Assembly (NCBI RefSeq): GCF_003233725.1
Contig: NZ_QKQV01000003.1
Location: 186,001 to 250,000, forward strand
Origin: Mesonia sp. K7
GTDB taxonomy: Bacteria > Bacteroidota > Bacteroidia > Flavobacteriales > Flavobacteriaceae
Direction: 5' to 3'
DNA length: 64,000 nucleotides
Shown here: in pieces, positions 8,949-17,428 of the stretch
Layout of the letters: each line of letters begins with the position of its first letter
Position numbering within the stretch: position 1 is the first letter of the stretch
Program-made: the position numbers and the translations under genes
Notes under the pieces: generated by a model
Databases searched by the model: none
Seen by the model: only the letters and a program-made list of their open reading frames with translations
What the model was told of the DNA's origin: nothing

Positions 8949-10442
8949 CTAAATTTTATATTTTGAAATTGCTTCTGCAATTTTTCTATCATTAGAAAGT
9001 CGAGGCAGTTTGTTTTGTCCGCCAAGCTTTCCGATAGATTTCATATAGTTCTGAAAACCTTGTTTGGCAATCTTTGTAATCACCAAAGGTCGCAATATTT
9101 TTCCATCAATTAAATCAAAATAATAACTATTTTGCTTTTGCATACTCTTGTCAAGGCTTTGCGCGAAAGCCTCAAAGTCTCCTTCTTCGCTAGAAAATTC
9201 AATTAACCATTCGTGGTAAGGTAAACCTTCTTTCGGATTGGTTTCTGGAGCGACGGTAAACTCGTTTATTTGTATACCATGTTTTTCGGAAGCTTCGGCC
9301 ATCGCCTTTTCTACTTCACTGGCAATGACATGTTCTCCAAATGCTGAGGTAAAATGCTTGATTCTTCCCGAAACAATCACACGATAAGGTTTTATTGAAG
9401 TAAATTTTACGGTATCGCCTAAATTATAACGCCACAAACCAGCATTGGTAGAGATAATCATCACATAATTTACCTCTTTTTCTATTTCTCCAATCGTATA
9501 ACTTGTTGGGTTTTCTTCAAAAAATTCATCCGCTTTGATAAATTCATAAAAAATTCCTGCATCAAGTCGCAACAACATTCCTTTTTGGTGCTGTTGGTCT
9601 TGGTAGGCAAAAAAACCTTCAGAAGCAGGAAAAAGCTCAATACTGTCTATCTTTTTCCCGATTAATTCATTAAATTTTTCTCGGTAAGGTTCGTAATTAA
9701 CACCCCCGTAAATCAACAAATCAAAATTGGGGAATATTTGGCTTATTTTCTTCTTCTCTTTTTGTACTATTCTCTCAAAGTACATCTGCAACCAAGACGG
9801 AATACCACTAAAAACGCTCATGTTTTCGGGAAGTGTTTCTTCGATGACTTTATCTACTTTGGTTTCCCAATCTTCGATACAATTGGTTTCCCAGCTTGGC
9901 AAACGGTTGCTTTGTAAATAGGCTGGTACAAAATGAGCGACGATTCCTGAAAGGCGACCCACTTTGATTCCGTTTTTTTCTTCGAGTTCTGGGCTTCCTT
10001 GCAGAAAAATCATTTTTCCGTTGACGAATTTGGTTTTTCCTGTTTCAGAAATGTAGTTTAGTATTGCATTTCGAGCACCTTTGATGTGGGATGGCATCGA
10101 CTCTTTGGTTATCGGAATGTATTTGGCTCCGCTTGTGGTACCTGAAGTTTTAGCTAAATAAAGTGGCTTTCCTTTCCAAAGGATATTTTCTTCTCCAGCA
10201 ACCACTTTTTCGATATAAGGTTTTAGTGCTTCGTAATCTCTAAGAGGTACTTTTTTTACAAAATCTTGTGGTGTTTTTATTTCACGAAAGTGGTGATCTT
10301 TGCCAAACTCTGTGTCTTTTGCCTCAGAAATAAGATTCTGAAAGACTTTCTGTTGCGTTTCAACAGGGTTGTTCGCCCATTTGTTGATCTGAGCTTTAAC
10401 GATTTTGGCAAATATTTTGGCTCCTATTTCCTTAATGCTCAT
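8949..10442 (-). CDS. GH3 auxin-responsive promoter family protein (acyl-adenylating enzyme-like)
   Basis: A 497-residue member of the GH3 family, related to the ANL adenylating enzymes. TSGTTSGAKYIPIT (near 107-120) is the ATP-binding P-loop-like motif; SEGFFAYQ and the block NAGLWRYNLGDTVKF are typical GH3 positions, and VSGRIKHFTSAFGEHV is the hinge to the C-terminal domain. Plant homologues conjugate hormones to amino acids; bacterial members are common in Bacteroidota but their substrates are not established. It lies directly upstream of the DUF6909-like gene with no spacing and 3 bp from the M23 peptidase gene. Confidence 0.9.
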   Translation of the reverse strand: MSIKEIGAKIFAKIVKAQINKWANNPVETQQKVFQNLISEAKDTEFGKDHHFREIKTPQDFVKKVPLRDYEALKPYIEKVVAGEENILWKGKPLYLAKTSGTTSGAKYIPITKESMPSHIKGARNAILNYISETGKTKFVNGKMIFLQGSPELEEKNGIKVGRLSGIVAHFVPAYLQSNRLPSWETNCIEDWETKVDKVIEETLPENMSVFSGIPSWLQMYFERIVQKEKKKISQIFPNFDLLIYGGVNYEPYREKFNELIGKKIDSIELFPASEGFFAYQDQQHQKGMLLRLDAGIFYEFIKADEFFEENPTSYTIGEIEKEVNYVMIISTNAGLWRYNLGDTVKFTSIKPYRVIVSGRIKHFTSAFGEHVIASEVEKAMAEASEKHGIQINEFTVAPETNPKEGLPYHEWLIEFSSEEGDFEAFAQSLDKSMQKQNSYYFDLIDGKILRPLVITKIAKQGFQNYMKSIGKLGGQNKLPRLSNDRKIAEAISKYKI

Positions 10443-10445
10443 AAG

Positions 10446-11318
10446 TTATTCTTCAAACTCTAAAAAATCGGTTGGATTAAGCGGATAACCATCACTCCAT
10501 AACTCAAAATGTAAATGAGGTCCTGTTGTGAGTTCGCCTGTCGAACCCGTCATCGCGATGACTTCACCGGCTTTTATCAATTCGCCTTGCTCTTTTGCCA
10601 ACGAAGAATTGTGTTTGTACACCGAAATCATACCGTAACTGTGTTCTACAATAATCACATAACCGGTTGCGGCTGTCCATTCAGAGAAAATTACCGTTCC
10701 GTCGGCAACGGCTTTTACGGGTGTATTTTCTTTGACGACAATATCAACTGCATAATGCTTCTCTTTGACGTTGTAACCTTCGGAAATTTTCCCTTTAAGC
10801 GGAACCATAAGCTTGATAGCGCTTTTGGAAATTGCCTTGTCAAACACATTGAATTTATCTTCTTCCTCGACCTTTTTTCGTAAAATCGAGTCTTGCTTTG
10901 AAGGCTCTAAATCGACACTATCTGGGTTTATTGGCGTGGTTTCGTTAACATCTTCTTCGGTAAAATCATACGGAGAAGCTTCTCCTTTTAAAACCCTTGC
11001 AATGGATGCGTAATATTGGTTTTTCTTATTGATTACTTGTTGAAGTGAATCGGTTTTGTAGACCAATTTTGTAGCGGTTTTACGTAATTCTGCCGAAGAA
11101 TAACCTGGAATATATTCCCGCAAAGGGGTAAAAGCAATGAGGATCGTCGTAGAGGCAATGAGAATAATAGACAAAAGACCAACGGCTACAAAAACATTGA
11201 GTCGCGTGAGTTTAAAAGAAACTTTTTCTTCAAAAGTGTCTTCATTTAAGATAATGAGACGGTACTTATGAAGTAGTTTCTTTGCAAATTTTTTCTTTTC
11301 TGGGTTATTTTTTGCCAT
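10446..11318 (-). CDS. M23 family metallopeptidase, membrane-anchored
   Basis: A 290-residue protein with a cytoplasmic basic N-terminus, one membrane helix (about 43-66), a short coil and a C-terminal LytM/M23 domain. Zinc ligands are visible in HYAVDIVV (HxxxD) and GPHLHFELW (HxH); GTVIFSEWTAATGYVIIVEH is also characteristic. The family cuts peptidoglycan cross-links or acts as an activator of cell-wall hydrolases in the periplasm. Both ligand motifs are intact, so the protein could be catalytically active. It is the first gene of the minus-strand run continuing into GH3, and is divergent from tatA. Confidence 0.92.
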   Translation of the reverse strand: MAKNNPEKKKFAKKLLHKYRLIILNEDTFEEKVSFKLTRLNVFVAVGLLSIILIASTTILIAFTPLREYIPGYSSAELRKTATKLVYKTDSLQQVINKKNQYYASIARVLKGEASPYDFTEEDVNETTPINPDSVDLEPSKQDSILRKKVEEEDKFNVFDKAISKSAIKLMVPLKGKISEGYNVKEKHYAVDIVVKENTPVKAVADGTVIFSEWTAATGYVIIVEHSYGMISVYKHNSSLAKEQGELIKAGEVIAMTGSTGELTTGPHLHFELWSDGYPLNPTDFLEFEE

Positions 11319-11405
11319 ATTTTTTACTTCCGTGAAAACAAAGATAGCATAATATTCGTATGTATATTTACCATTATATTAACGAGCAATTAGAATATTA
11401 ATTGC

Positions 11406-11427
11406 TAAATTTGTTGAACTAAATTTG
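11406..11427 (+). promoter_or_regulatory. Possible tatA promoter (two TAAATTTG boxes)
   Basis: TAAATTTG occurs at 11406-11413 and again at 11420-11427, both matching the Bacteroidota -7 consensus TAnnTTTG, shortly before the tatA ATG at 11433. The first leaves a short leader; the second would give an almost leaderless message. No convincing -33 TTG at the usual spacing. Confidence 0.35.
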
Positions 11428-11432
11428 AAGTT

Positions 11433-11642
11433 ATGTTATCAAATATAATTCTTGCTATCGGAGCATGGCAAATAGTAGTCATCGTATTAATTATTCTTCT
11501 TTTATTTGGAGGAAGAAAAATCCCTGAATTAATGCGCGGTTTAGGTAGCGGTATCAAAGAGTTTAAGGACGCTTCTAAAGACGAAGACGTTAAGGATTCT
11601 AAAGATGCAAACGCTAGAAATCAAGTAGAAAATAAGAACTAA
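11433..11642 (+). CDS. tatA: Twin-arginine translocase subunit TatA
   Basis: A 69-residue protein with a short periplasmic N-terminus, one membrane helix (about 8-27), the FGGRKIPELMRGLGSGIKEFK hinge plus amphipathic helix, and a charged C-terminal tail. This is the TatA/TatE pattern; the phenylalanine-glycine hinge is present. It oligomerises to form the pore that lets folded proteins cross the inner membrane. It is the only plus-strand gene between two minus-strand runs, and its stop lies three bases from the end of the convergent DUF4837 gene. Confidence 0.93.
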   Translation: MLSNIILAIGAWQIVVIVLIILLLFGGRKIPELMRGLGSGIKEFKDASKDEDVKDSKDANARNQVENKN

Positions 11643-11645
11643 ATC

Positions 11646-12620
11646 TTAATTGATTTTAGCCGATTTTAGGATCGCTTCGAGTTCAAATACATTATCTCTC
11701 TTGGTTGCGGAGGGTTTAAACACAAAACCTTCTAAAATCACATAGCGATTGTTGGCTTTATCTTTTACTGCATAATTGATAAATGGCCCCGCCATAAAAG
11801 CATTTCTAACATCCCAAACTCCTTTGGTTTCGTAAGCAAATTTACCATCTATTGTTGTTTCAAATAAGTAAGGTGCAAATGCTTTTTCTGTCGCTAGATA
11901 AGAGTCTTCATTTGGTCCTGGAATAAACTTTTTTCCGATAGAATCTCTCATTTTTATGATGTTACCAACGATGTTGGTGTCTTTTTCAATTACCGAAAAA
12001 GGGACTTCGTAAACCAGGATTTCCATACTTCCGTTAGGGATATCTTTGCGAATCCAAAAGAAATCTTTTTCGTTTTTTGCATAACGATACGCCGTAGGAA
12101 ACTTTAAAGAAACTCCTAAGTTTTCTTCTAGTTGATCATCTTTTTTGAGTGATTTAAGAATACGTCTTTGTTGTTCTGCTATTTCAGCTGCCTTAAAATT
12201 GCGTATAATTTTATCTTTATGGGTATTGATGTTATTGACAATCTCAGAAACATTTTGCCCAGTGATAAAAATTCCTGTTTGTGGTTTAGCAAAGGTGTCT
12301 TTTACAACCGTAAAAGAAGTTTGTTTAGACTTATCTATTTTTAAAAAAGTGCGGTTGTTTCTCGCAAAATCTTTAAAGGCTGCAGCAGGCATTTGGTTAA
12401 TGGTAAACAAAGGCTCTTGTTGTGGCAATCCTTCGACTTCAGAAGCTAAATTTTTGCGTAAAACTTCTCCTATTTCGCCTTCCCAAAGCTCATTAGAAAC
12501 AATAATATTGATGTTGTTGATGCGCCCTGAAGAATCTGGCAATAATCCTTTGTCGTTCTTTTTATCTTCGCATGCCCAAAATGTAGCTATGATAATGATA
12601 AGAAATAATACTTTTCTCAT
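11646..12620 (-). CDS. DUF4837 family lipoprotein
   Basis: A 324-residue protein with a lipoprotein signal: a hydrophobic leader and Cys17 in TFWACED. The mature part (INNINIIVSNELWEG, FARNNRTFLKIDKS, FFWIRKDIPNGSMEILVYEVPF) fits DUF4837, a Bacteroidota family of unknown function. The residues after the Cys include acidic ones, as is common for flavobacterial surface or outer-membrane lipoproteins. It follows the transglycosylase gene with a 36-bp gap, suggesting joint expression and an envelope role, but no activity can be assigned. Confidence 0.85.
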   Translation of the reverse strand: MRKVLFLIIIIATFWACEDKKNDKGLLPDSSGRINNINIIVSNELWEGEIGEVLRKNLASEVEGLPQQEPLFTINQMPAAAFKDFARNNRTFLKIDKSKQTSFTVVKDTFAKPQTGIFITGQNVSEIVNNINTHKDKIIRNFKAAEIAEQQRRILKSLKKDDQLEENLGVSLKFPTAYRYAKNEKDFFWIRKDIPNGSMEILVYEVPFSVIEKDTNIVGNIIKMRDSIGKKFIPGPNEDSYLATEKAFAPYLFETTIDGKFAYETKGVWDVRNAFMAGPFINYAVKDKANNRYVILEGFVFKPSATKRDNVFELEAILKSAKIN

Positions 12621-12656
12621 GGTAAATGGTAAAAATGTTAGTTAGTTAGCTTGATT

Positions 12657-14144
12657 TTACCCGTTGGTCACTTTTAGTTTCATTCCGGGTTTGATATTCT
12701 TACCACTAATACCGTTCCAATTTTGAATATTTTGTACACTAACTCCAGGATATTTTTTTGAAATGCTCCATAAAGTGTCTCCAGGTTTAACGGTATAAAC
12801 CTCTTGTCTTTCTGTGTTTTCAGCAATATCAGAGCCATTTTTACTATAAATCGTAAGTTTTTGACCTATGTTAAGCCTACTGCTTCTTAGTCCATTCCAT
12901 TGTTTTATACTCGAAATACTTACCCCAAATCTATCGGCAATTTTACCTAGATAATCGCCCCTTCTTACACGGTAATAGGTTTTTTGAGGTTCATCTAATG
13001 CTTTTTTTGCTTCCGCTTCAGCTTCTTCTTGCGCCAATAGTTTTTTTGCGTAATCGTAAATCACACTTTCGTTGGAAACAAAAACACCCGCTTCTGCTTT
13101 TGGTAATCTGATGTAGTGATTTTCGTTTTCGATATACGGAACGATCTCTAATTTATAACTCGGATTTAAAAACGAAAGCAACTCACGGTTGACCCCTGTG
13201 GTTTTTTCAATCTGATCGAATTTGATTTGTCCTTTTACTTTAATCGTATCGGTTTCGAAATAAGTAATTTCTGGTTGATAAGGCTTAAAACCGTGCTCAT
13301 CTGCATACTCAAACATATACATGGTTGCAATAAAAGAAGGTACATAACCTGCAGTTTCTCTAGGCAAATAGTTTCTCAGCTCCCAATAATTAGTGTTACC
13401 ACCACTTCTTCTAATCGCTTTTGCCACATTTCCTGGGCCAGAATTGTAAGATGCTAAAGCCAAATCCCAATCTTGAAAAGTATCGTAAAGATTTTTTAGA
13501 TATTTACAAGCTGCTTCGGTAGATAAAACAGGATCCATTCTTTCGTCATAATAACTCGTCACATCCAGACCGTGCATTTTTCCGGTAGCATACATAAATT
13601 GCCACAAACCTGTCGCGCCAACTCTAGATTTTGCTCTCGGGTTAAGTGCCGATTCTACAATTGCGAGATATTTCATCTCCAACGGAATATCGTATTTGTC
13701 TAATTTTTCTTCAAACATTGGAAAGTAATAGTGACTAAGAGCCATTAAGTTTTCCACCGCTTTACGATTTCGTTTTAAATAAAAATTAATCACACTTTCT
13801 AAAGTCGGATTGTACTCAATCACAAATGGTGTTTTAGCGTTCAGATCTTCCAATCGCTGTTTTAATAATTCTGTGGAAACCTCTTTAATGATGCTTTCCT
13901 CATCAAGATGATCTATTTGTCTAATTGATAAGCTTAGTTGGGGATATAATTTTGAATTGTAAAGTTTTGAAGCCCAAACCGAATCGATAGCAGTTGCTTC
14001 TTCATAATCGACAATAAAATTGACGATAGTGTCTTGTTCTACAGGAACACTTTCGCCAATATCACCTTCGACTTCCTTTTTGTCTTGTGCGTATAAAAAT
14101 AAGTTGGTAAAGAGTAGTAAACTACTGATTACAAATTTCTTCAT
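12657..14144 (-). CDS. Lytic transglycosylase with two LysM domains (MltD-like)
   Basis: A 495-residue exported protein: signal peptide ending near LYAQD (residue 20), a lysozyme-like SLT domain with the catalytic glutamate at E164 in VESALNPRAKS, followed by GATGLWQFM and ASYNSGPGNVAKA, and two C-terminal LysM repeats (about 392-436 and 449-493, RGDYLGKIADRFG and PGDTLWSISKKYP). It cleaves peptidoglycan glycan strands to 1,6-anhydro ends, with LysM binding to the wall. The domain order equals that of MltD. No lipobox is seen, unlike E. coli MltD. It lies between pgk (13-bp gap) and the DUF4837 lipoprotein gene on the same strand. Confidence 0.93.
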   Translation of the reverse strand: MKKFVISSLLLFTNLFLYAQDKKEVEGDIGESVPVEQDTIVNFIVDYEEATAIDSVWASKLYNSKLYPQLSLSIRQIDHLDEESIIKEVSTELLKQRLEDLNAKTPFVIEYNPTLESVINFYLKRNRKAVENLMALSHYYFPMFEEKLDKYDIPLEMKYLAIVESALNPRAKSRVGATGLWQFMYATGKMHGLDVTSYYDERMDPVLSTEAACKYLKNLYDTFQDWDLALASYNSGPGNVAKAIRRSGGNTNYWELRNYLPRETAGYVPSFIATMYMFEYADEHGFKPYQPEITYFETDTIKVKGQIKFDQIEKTTGVNRELLSFLNPSYKLEIVPYIENENHYIRLPKAEAGVFVSNESVIYDYAKKLLAQEEAEAEAKKALDEPQKTYYRVRRGDYLGKIADRFGVSISSIKQWNGLRSSRLNIGQKLTIYSKNGSDIAENTERQEVYTVKPGDTLWSISKKYPGVSVQNIQNWNGISGKNIKPGMKLKVTNG

Positions 14145-14156
14145 CCTATGAATTTT

Positions 14157-15341
14157 TTACTTTTTAATTGCTTCTATTCCTGGTAATGATTTGCCCTCTA
14201 ACATTTCTAGCATGGCACCACCACCTGTTGAAACATAACTTACTTCGTCTTCTATATGGAACTTTTTTACGGCGGCAACGCTATCACCTCCACCTACTAA
14301 CGAAAAAGCGCCTTGTTTTGTTGCCTTAGCAATGTCTTTTCCGAGAGAAATGGTTCCGAAAGCAAAATTAGACATCTCAAAAACACCCAAAGGTCCATTC
14401 CAAAGTATGATTTTAGATTCCTCAATAACCTTACCAAAATTTTCGATGGTTTTTTTGCCTACATCAACACCTATCCAACCCGCTGGAATTTCATCTATTT
14501 TGACGGTTTTGGTTTGAGCATCGTTGTTAAAATCATCGGCGATAAGAGTATCGACAGGCAAATGGACTTCTACATTTTTCTTTTTTGCTTTCGCTAAAAT
14601 TTCTAAAGCAATTTCTTGTTTATCGTCTTCTACAAGCGAATTGCCTATTTTTCCGCCTTGAGCTTTGATAAACGTATAGGTCATTCCGCCACCAATAATG
14701 AGGTGATCTATTTTGTCTAAAATATTTTCGATTACCGTAATTTTGGAAGAAACTTTTGCGCCCCCAATAATTGCGGTTACGGGCTTTTTATCTGAATTTA
14801 AAACCTTATCTAAACTTTCTATTTCTTTGGCCAATAGATCTCCAAAACACTTCTCATTAAAAAACTGTGCGACAATCGTGGTCGAAGCGTGAGCCCTGTG
14901 AGCGGTACCGAAAGCATCGTTGACATAAACATCCCCATGCTTTGCCAATTTTTCAGCGAAAGCTTTATCTCCCGCGGTTTCTTCATCATAAAAACGAAGG
15001 TTTTCTAACAACAATATTTCACCCGGTTGTAGGTTTTTGGATGCTTCTTCGGGATTTTTCCCAATACAATCATCAACAAAGTTTACTTGCTTCCCTAAAA
15101 CATCGCTTACCGTTTGGGCAATATGCCCTAAAGAAAATGCCTTGTCTTTACCCTTTGGTCTTCCTAGATGAGACATCAAGACCACAGAGCCGCCATCTTT
15201 TAAGATTTTGTCGATGCTTGGCTTTGCTGCTTCTATTCTTGTTTTATCGGTAACTTCAAATTTTTCGTTTAACGGAACATTGAAATCTACCCTTATCAAT
15301 GCTCTTTTATTTTTAAAATCAATTTGGTCTAATGTCTTCAT
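14157..15341 (-). CDS. pgk: Phosphoglycerate kinase
   Basis: A 394-residue glycolytic enzyme of normal length. Hallmarks: RVDFNVPLN near the start, SHLGRPKG, LLENLRFYDEE, AHRAHASTT, GGAKVSSKI in the hinge region, and GGGDSVAAVKKF near the C-terminus for nucleotide binding. It transfers a phosphate between 1,3-bisphosphoglycerate and ADP in the cytoplasm. Start chosen at MKTLDQIDFKNKRALIRVD, matching the family's N-terminus. It is divergent from the delta'-like gene at 15430 and is probably the first gene of the run leading to the transglycosylase. Confidence 0.97.
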   Translation of the reverse strand: MKTLDQIDFKNKRALIRVDFNVPLNEKFEVTDKTRIEAAKPSIDKILKDGGSVVLMSHLGRPKGKDKAFSLGHIAQTVSDVLGKQVNFVDDCIGKNPEEASKNLQPGEILLLENLRFYDEETAGDKAFAEKLAKHGDVYVNDAFGTAHRAHASTTIVAQFFNEKCFGDLLAKEIESLDKVLNSDKKPVTAIIGGAKVSSKITVIENILDKIDHLIIGGGMTYTFIKAQGGKIGNSLVEDDKQEIALEILAKAKKKNVEVHLPVDTLIADDFNNDAQTKTVKIDEIPAGWIGVDVGKKTIENFGKVIEESKIILWNGPLGVFEMSNFAFGTISLGKDIAKATKQGAFSLVGGGDSVAAVKKFHIEDEVSYVSTGGGAMLEMLEGKSLPGIEAIKK

Positions 15342-15429
15342 TTGCTAAAAAATTTCTCAAATTTAATTAATTCTAAGTTTTGAGGAAATCCCGGTTTTAC
15401 TTTTTTAAAATTTAACTACTTTCGTCACT

Positions 15430-16578
15430 ATGTTATTTTCGAGTATTTTAGGTTTACCGCACATCAAAAACCACCTCACCACAAGTGCTGATAACGGTCG
15501 TGTGCCACACGCACAGTTGTTTGTGGGCAAGGACGGTAGCGGAACTTTGGCTACGGCAATTGCTTATGCACAATATTTGTTATGTAAGAACACTCAAGGT
15601 GAAAACACGACCGGAAATGAAGCTTGTAACTTAAAAGTAAACAAATTTGCACATCCCGATTTACATTTTGTTTACCCTACAGCCAACAACAAAAAAATCA
15701 CTAAAAATAATTGTGCCGAAGACTTTACGGAAGAATGGCGAAATTTTCTCGCTTCTAATATTTACCCCACACTTTATGATTGGTATAACTTTTTGGGCAT
15801 CGAAAACAAACAAGGTGTCATTAACGTGCGCGATGCACAAAACATCTCGAAAACACTTAGCCTAAAATCATACGAAGGTGGTTACAAAATCATGGTTATT
15901 TGGCACGCAGATAAATTGAACAACCAGGCTGCCAATAAGATTTTAAAACTCATCGAAGAACCGCCCAACCAAACTGTATTTTTATTGGTCACCGAAAGTG
16001 AAGATCAGATTTTGGATACGATAAAATCGAGATGTCAAATGATTCATTTTCCGCCATTGAGCACCAAAGATATTTCACAAGAGTTGATGAACAGAGGTGT
16101 AGATGAAAGTTCTGCTAAAAAAATTGCTCACAAATCTGATGGCGATTTTTGTAAGGCATACCATTATTTAAGTCAAGACAGTGACGATTCTCAGTTTGAA
16201 CAATGGTTTGTTTTTTGGGTACGCTCCGCTTTTAAAGCCAAAGGAAATAAAAGCAGTATCAACGATTTGATTGCTTGGAGTGATGAAATCTCTAAAACCG
16301 GTCGTGAGACCCAAAAACAGTTTTTGTTGTATTGCCTTCATTTTTTTAGACAATCGATGTTGCTCAACTACGGTGCCAAGGATTTGGTTTTTATGGAACC
16401 CGAAACCGAAGGTTTTAGGTTAGAAAACTTTGCTCCTTTTGTACATCAGAATAACATTATGGAAATCACTGAAGAGCTCGAAAAAAGTATATACCACATC
16501 GTGCGCAACGGAAATTCTAAAATTATCTTGACCGATTTATCGATTAAACTTACACGCTTATTGCATCGTAAAGTTTAA
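15430..16578 (+). CDS. DNA polymerase III delta'-like clamp-loader subunit
   Basis: A 382-residue AAA+ type protein. It starts LGLPHIKNHLTTSADNGRVPHAQLFVGKDGSG, then the DNA polymerase III delta'/gamma signature HADKLNNQAANKILKLIEEPPNQTVFLLVTES and a sensor 1-like DTIKSRCQ. The P-loop position reads GKDGSGTLA without the usual GKT lysine, so it should not hydrolyse ATP, as is known for delta' subunits. The Cys-rich zinc segment (LLCKNTQG...ACNLKVNKFAHPD) is incomplete compared with gamma/tau. It helps load the sliding clamp at the replication fork. It ends exactly where the convergent DUF4249 gene ends. Confidence 0.87.
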   Translation: MLFSSILGLPHIKNHLTTSADNGRVPHAQLFVGKDGSGTLATAIAYAQYLLCKNTQGENTTGNEACNLKVNKFAHPDLHFVYPTANNKKITKNNCAEDFTEEWRNFLASNIYPTLYDWYNFLGIENKQGVINVRDAQNISKTLSLKSYEGGYKIMVIWHADKLNNQAANKILKLIEEPPNQTVFLLVTESEDQILDTIKSRCQMIHFPPLSTKDISQELMNRGVDESSAKKIAHKSDGDFCKAYHYLSQDSDDSQFEQWFVFWVRSAFKAKGNKSSINDLIAWSDEISKTGRETQKQFLLYCLHFFRQSMLLNYGAKDLVFMEPETEGFRLENFAPFVHQNNIMEITEELEKSIYHIVRNGNSKIILTDLSIKLTRLLHRKV

Positions 16579-17424
16579 TTATTGAATAGTAAAAGTTGTT
16601 TTATCTACTTGGGTTAACCTAAAGTACCCAAATGCAGGCTCGGCTGCTGGATTTTCATTGACAATATTACCTTTGAGTTCTGCGGGTATCGCTGCAAAAG
16701 GATTTCCTGAAGCTTCAGATTGGTTAATCAACAAGGTCAGATAGTCATAATATGCCTTTGAGATTCCATAAAGTTCTACCTCTGCCACATCTCCAGCTTC
16801 AAAAGGTTCTACGCCAGTATCTTGATCTTCCAAAAGTTCATAAAAAACACTTATGGTATTTCCATCAAAATACTCATCGCTTATTGTTATGAAGTTATAA
16901 AAGCCCATTTCTTGATTTTTACATTTGAGCAAATAATAATTTTCAACATTTTCTTTGTCATCAAAAACGATATTGATCTCAATGATTTCGTCATCAAAAC
17001 CTTCTTCTTTCGATTGTGTAATCTCTATAATCTTTGTTCCTTCCACTAGAGTTTCTGTAGAACGATAGCTGTGTTCTTCGTTGTTTACTTCTAATCGGTA
17101 GCTGTTGTCTATTATCGGGTTAAACGTATCGTTAAAGTAATAGCCATTATCTGCGTGTGTAAAAACAAATTCTTCTTGGGTTTCTTCGTTAATTACTTTT
17201 ACCTGAGCAGTAGTGACGGGCTCGTATAAATTCTCAGTAAAGTAAGGTGTCGATTGGCTTACGCGAATTGTTTGGTTGTTTCCGTTGGTTTCAAATTCCC
17301 AATCCAGTGAGGCCTCAACGACCAATCTTGATGCTGCTTCTGGTACATCAACCGTTACCACATCGGTACAAGAAATGCTTATTCCAGCTATGAAAAACAA
17401 AAATACAAGACTAGTTTTTTTCAT
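16579..17424 (-). CDS. DUF4249 domain lipoprotein, partner of the TonB receptor
   Basis: A 281-residue lipoprotein: leader with Cys19 in SISCTDVV, then VDVPEAASRLVVEASLDWE, typical of DUF4249, a beta-rich family encoded next to TonB-dependent receptors in Bacteroidota. The 4-bp gap to the receptor gene upstream supports an operon and a shared task at the outer membrane, by analogy with SusD-like partners, although DUF4249 is not SusD-related in sequence. The ligand is unknown. It ends back to back with the delta' gene, leaving no room for a terminator between. Confidence 0.87.
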   Translation of the reverse strand: MKKTSLVFLFFIAGISISCTDVVTVDVPEAASRLVVEASLDWEFETNGNNQTIRVSQSTPYFTENLYEPVTTAQVKVINEETQEEFVFTHADNGYYFNDTFNPIIDNSYRLEVNNEEHSYRSTETLVEGTKIIEITQSKEEGFDDEIIEINIVFDDKENVENYYLLKCKNQEMGFYNFITISDEYFDGNTISVFYELLEDQDTGVEPFEAGDVAEVELYGISKAYYDYLTLLINQSEASGNPFAAIPAELKGNIVNENPAAEPAFGYFRLTQVDKTTFTIQ

Positions 17425-17428
17425 TTGT

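Noticed and set aside
12145-12645. 166-aa plus-strand frame opposite the DUF4837 gene
   Set aside because: Antisense shadow of a well-supported lipoprotein gene; no signature of its own.
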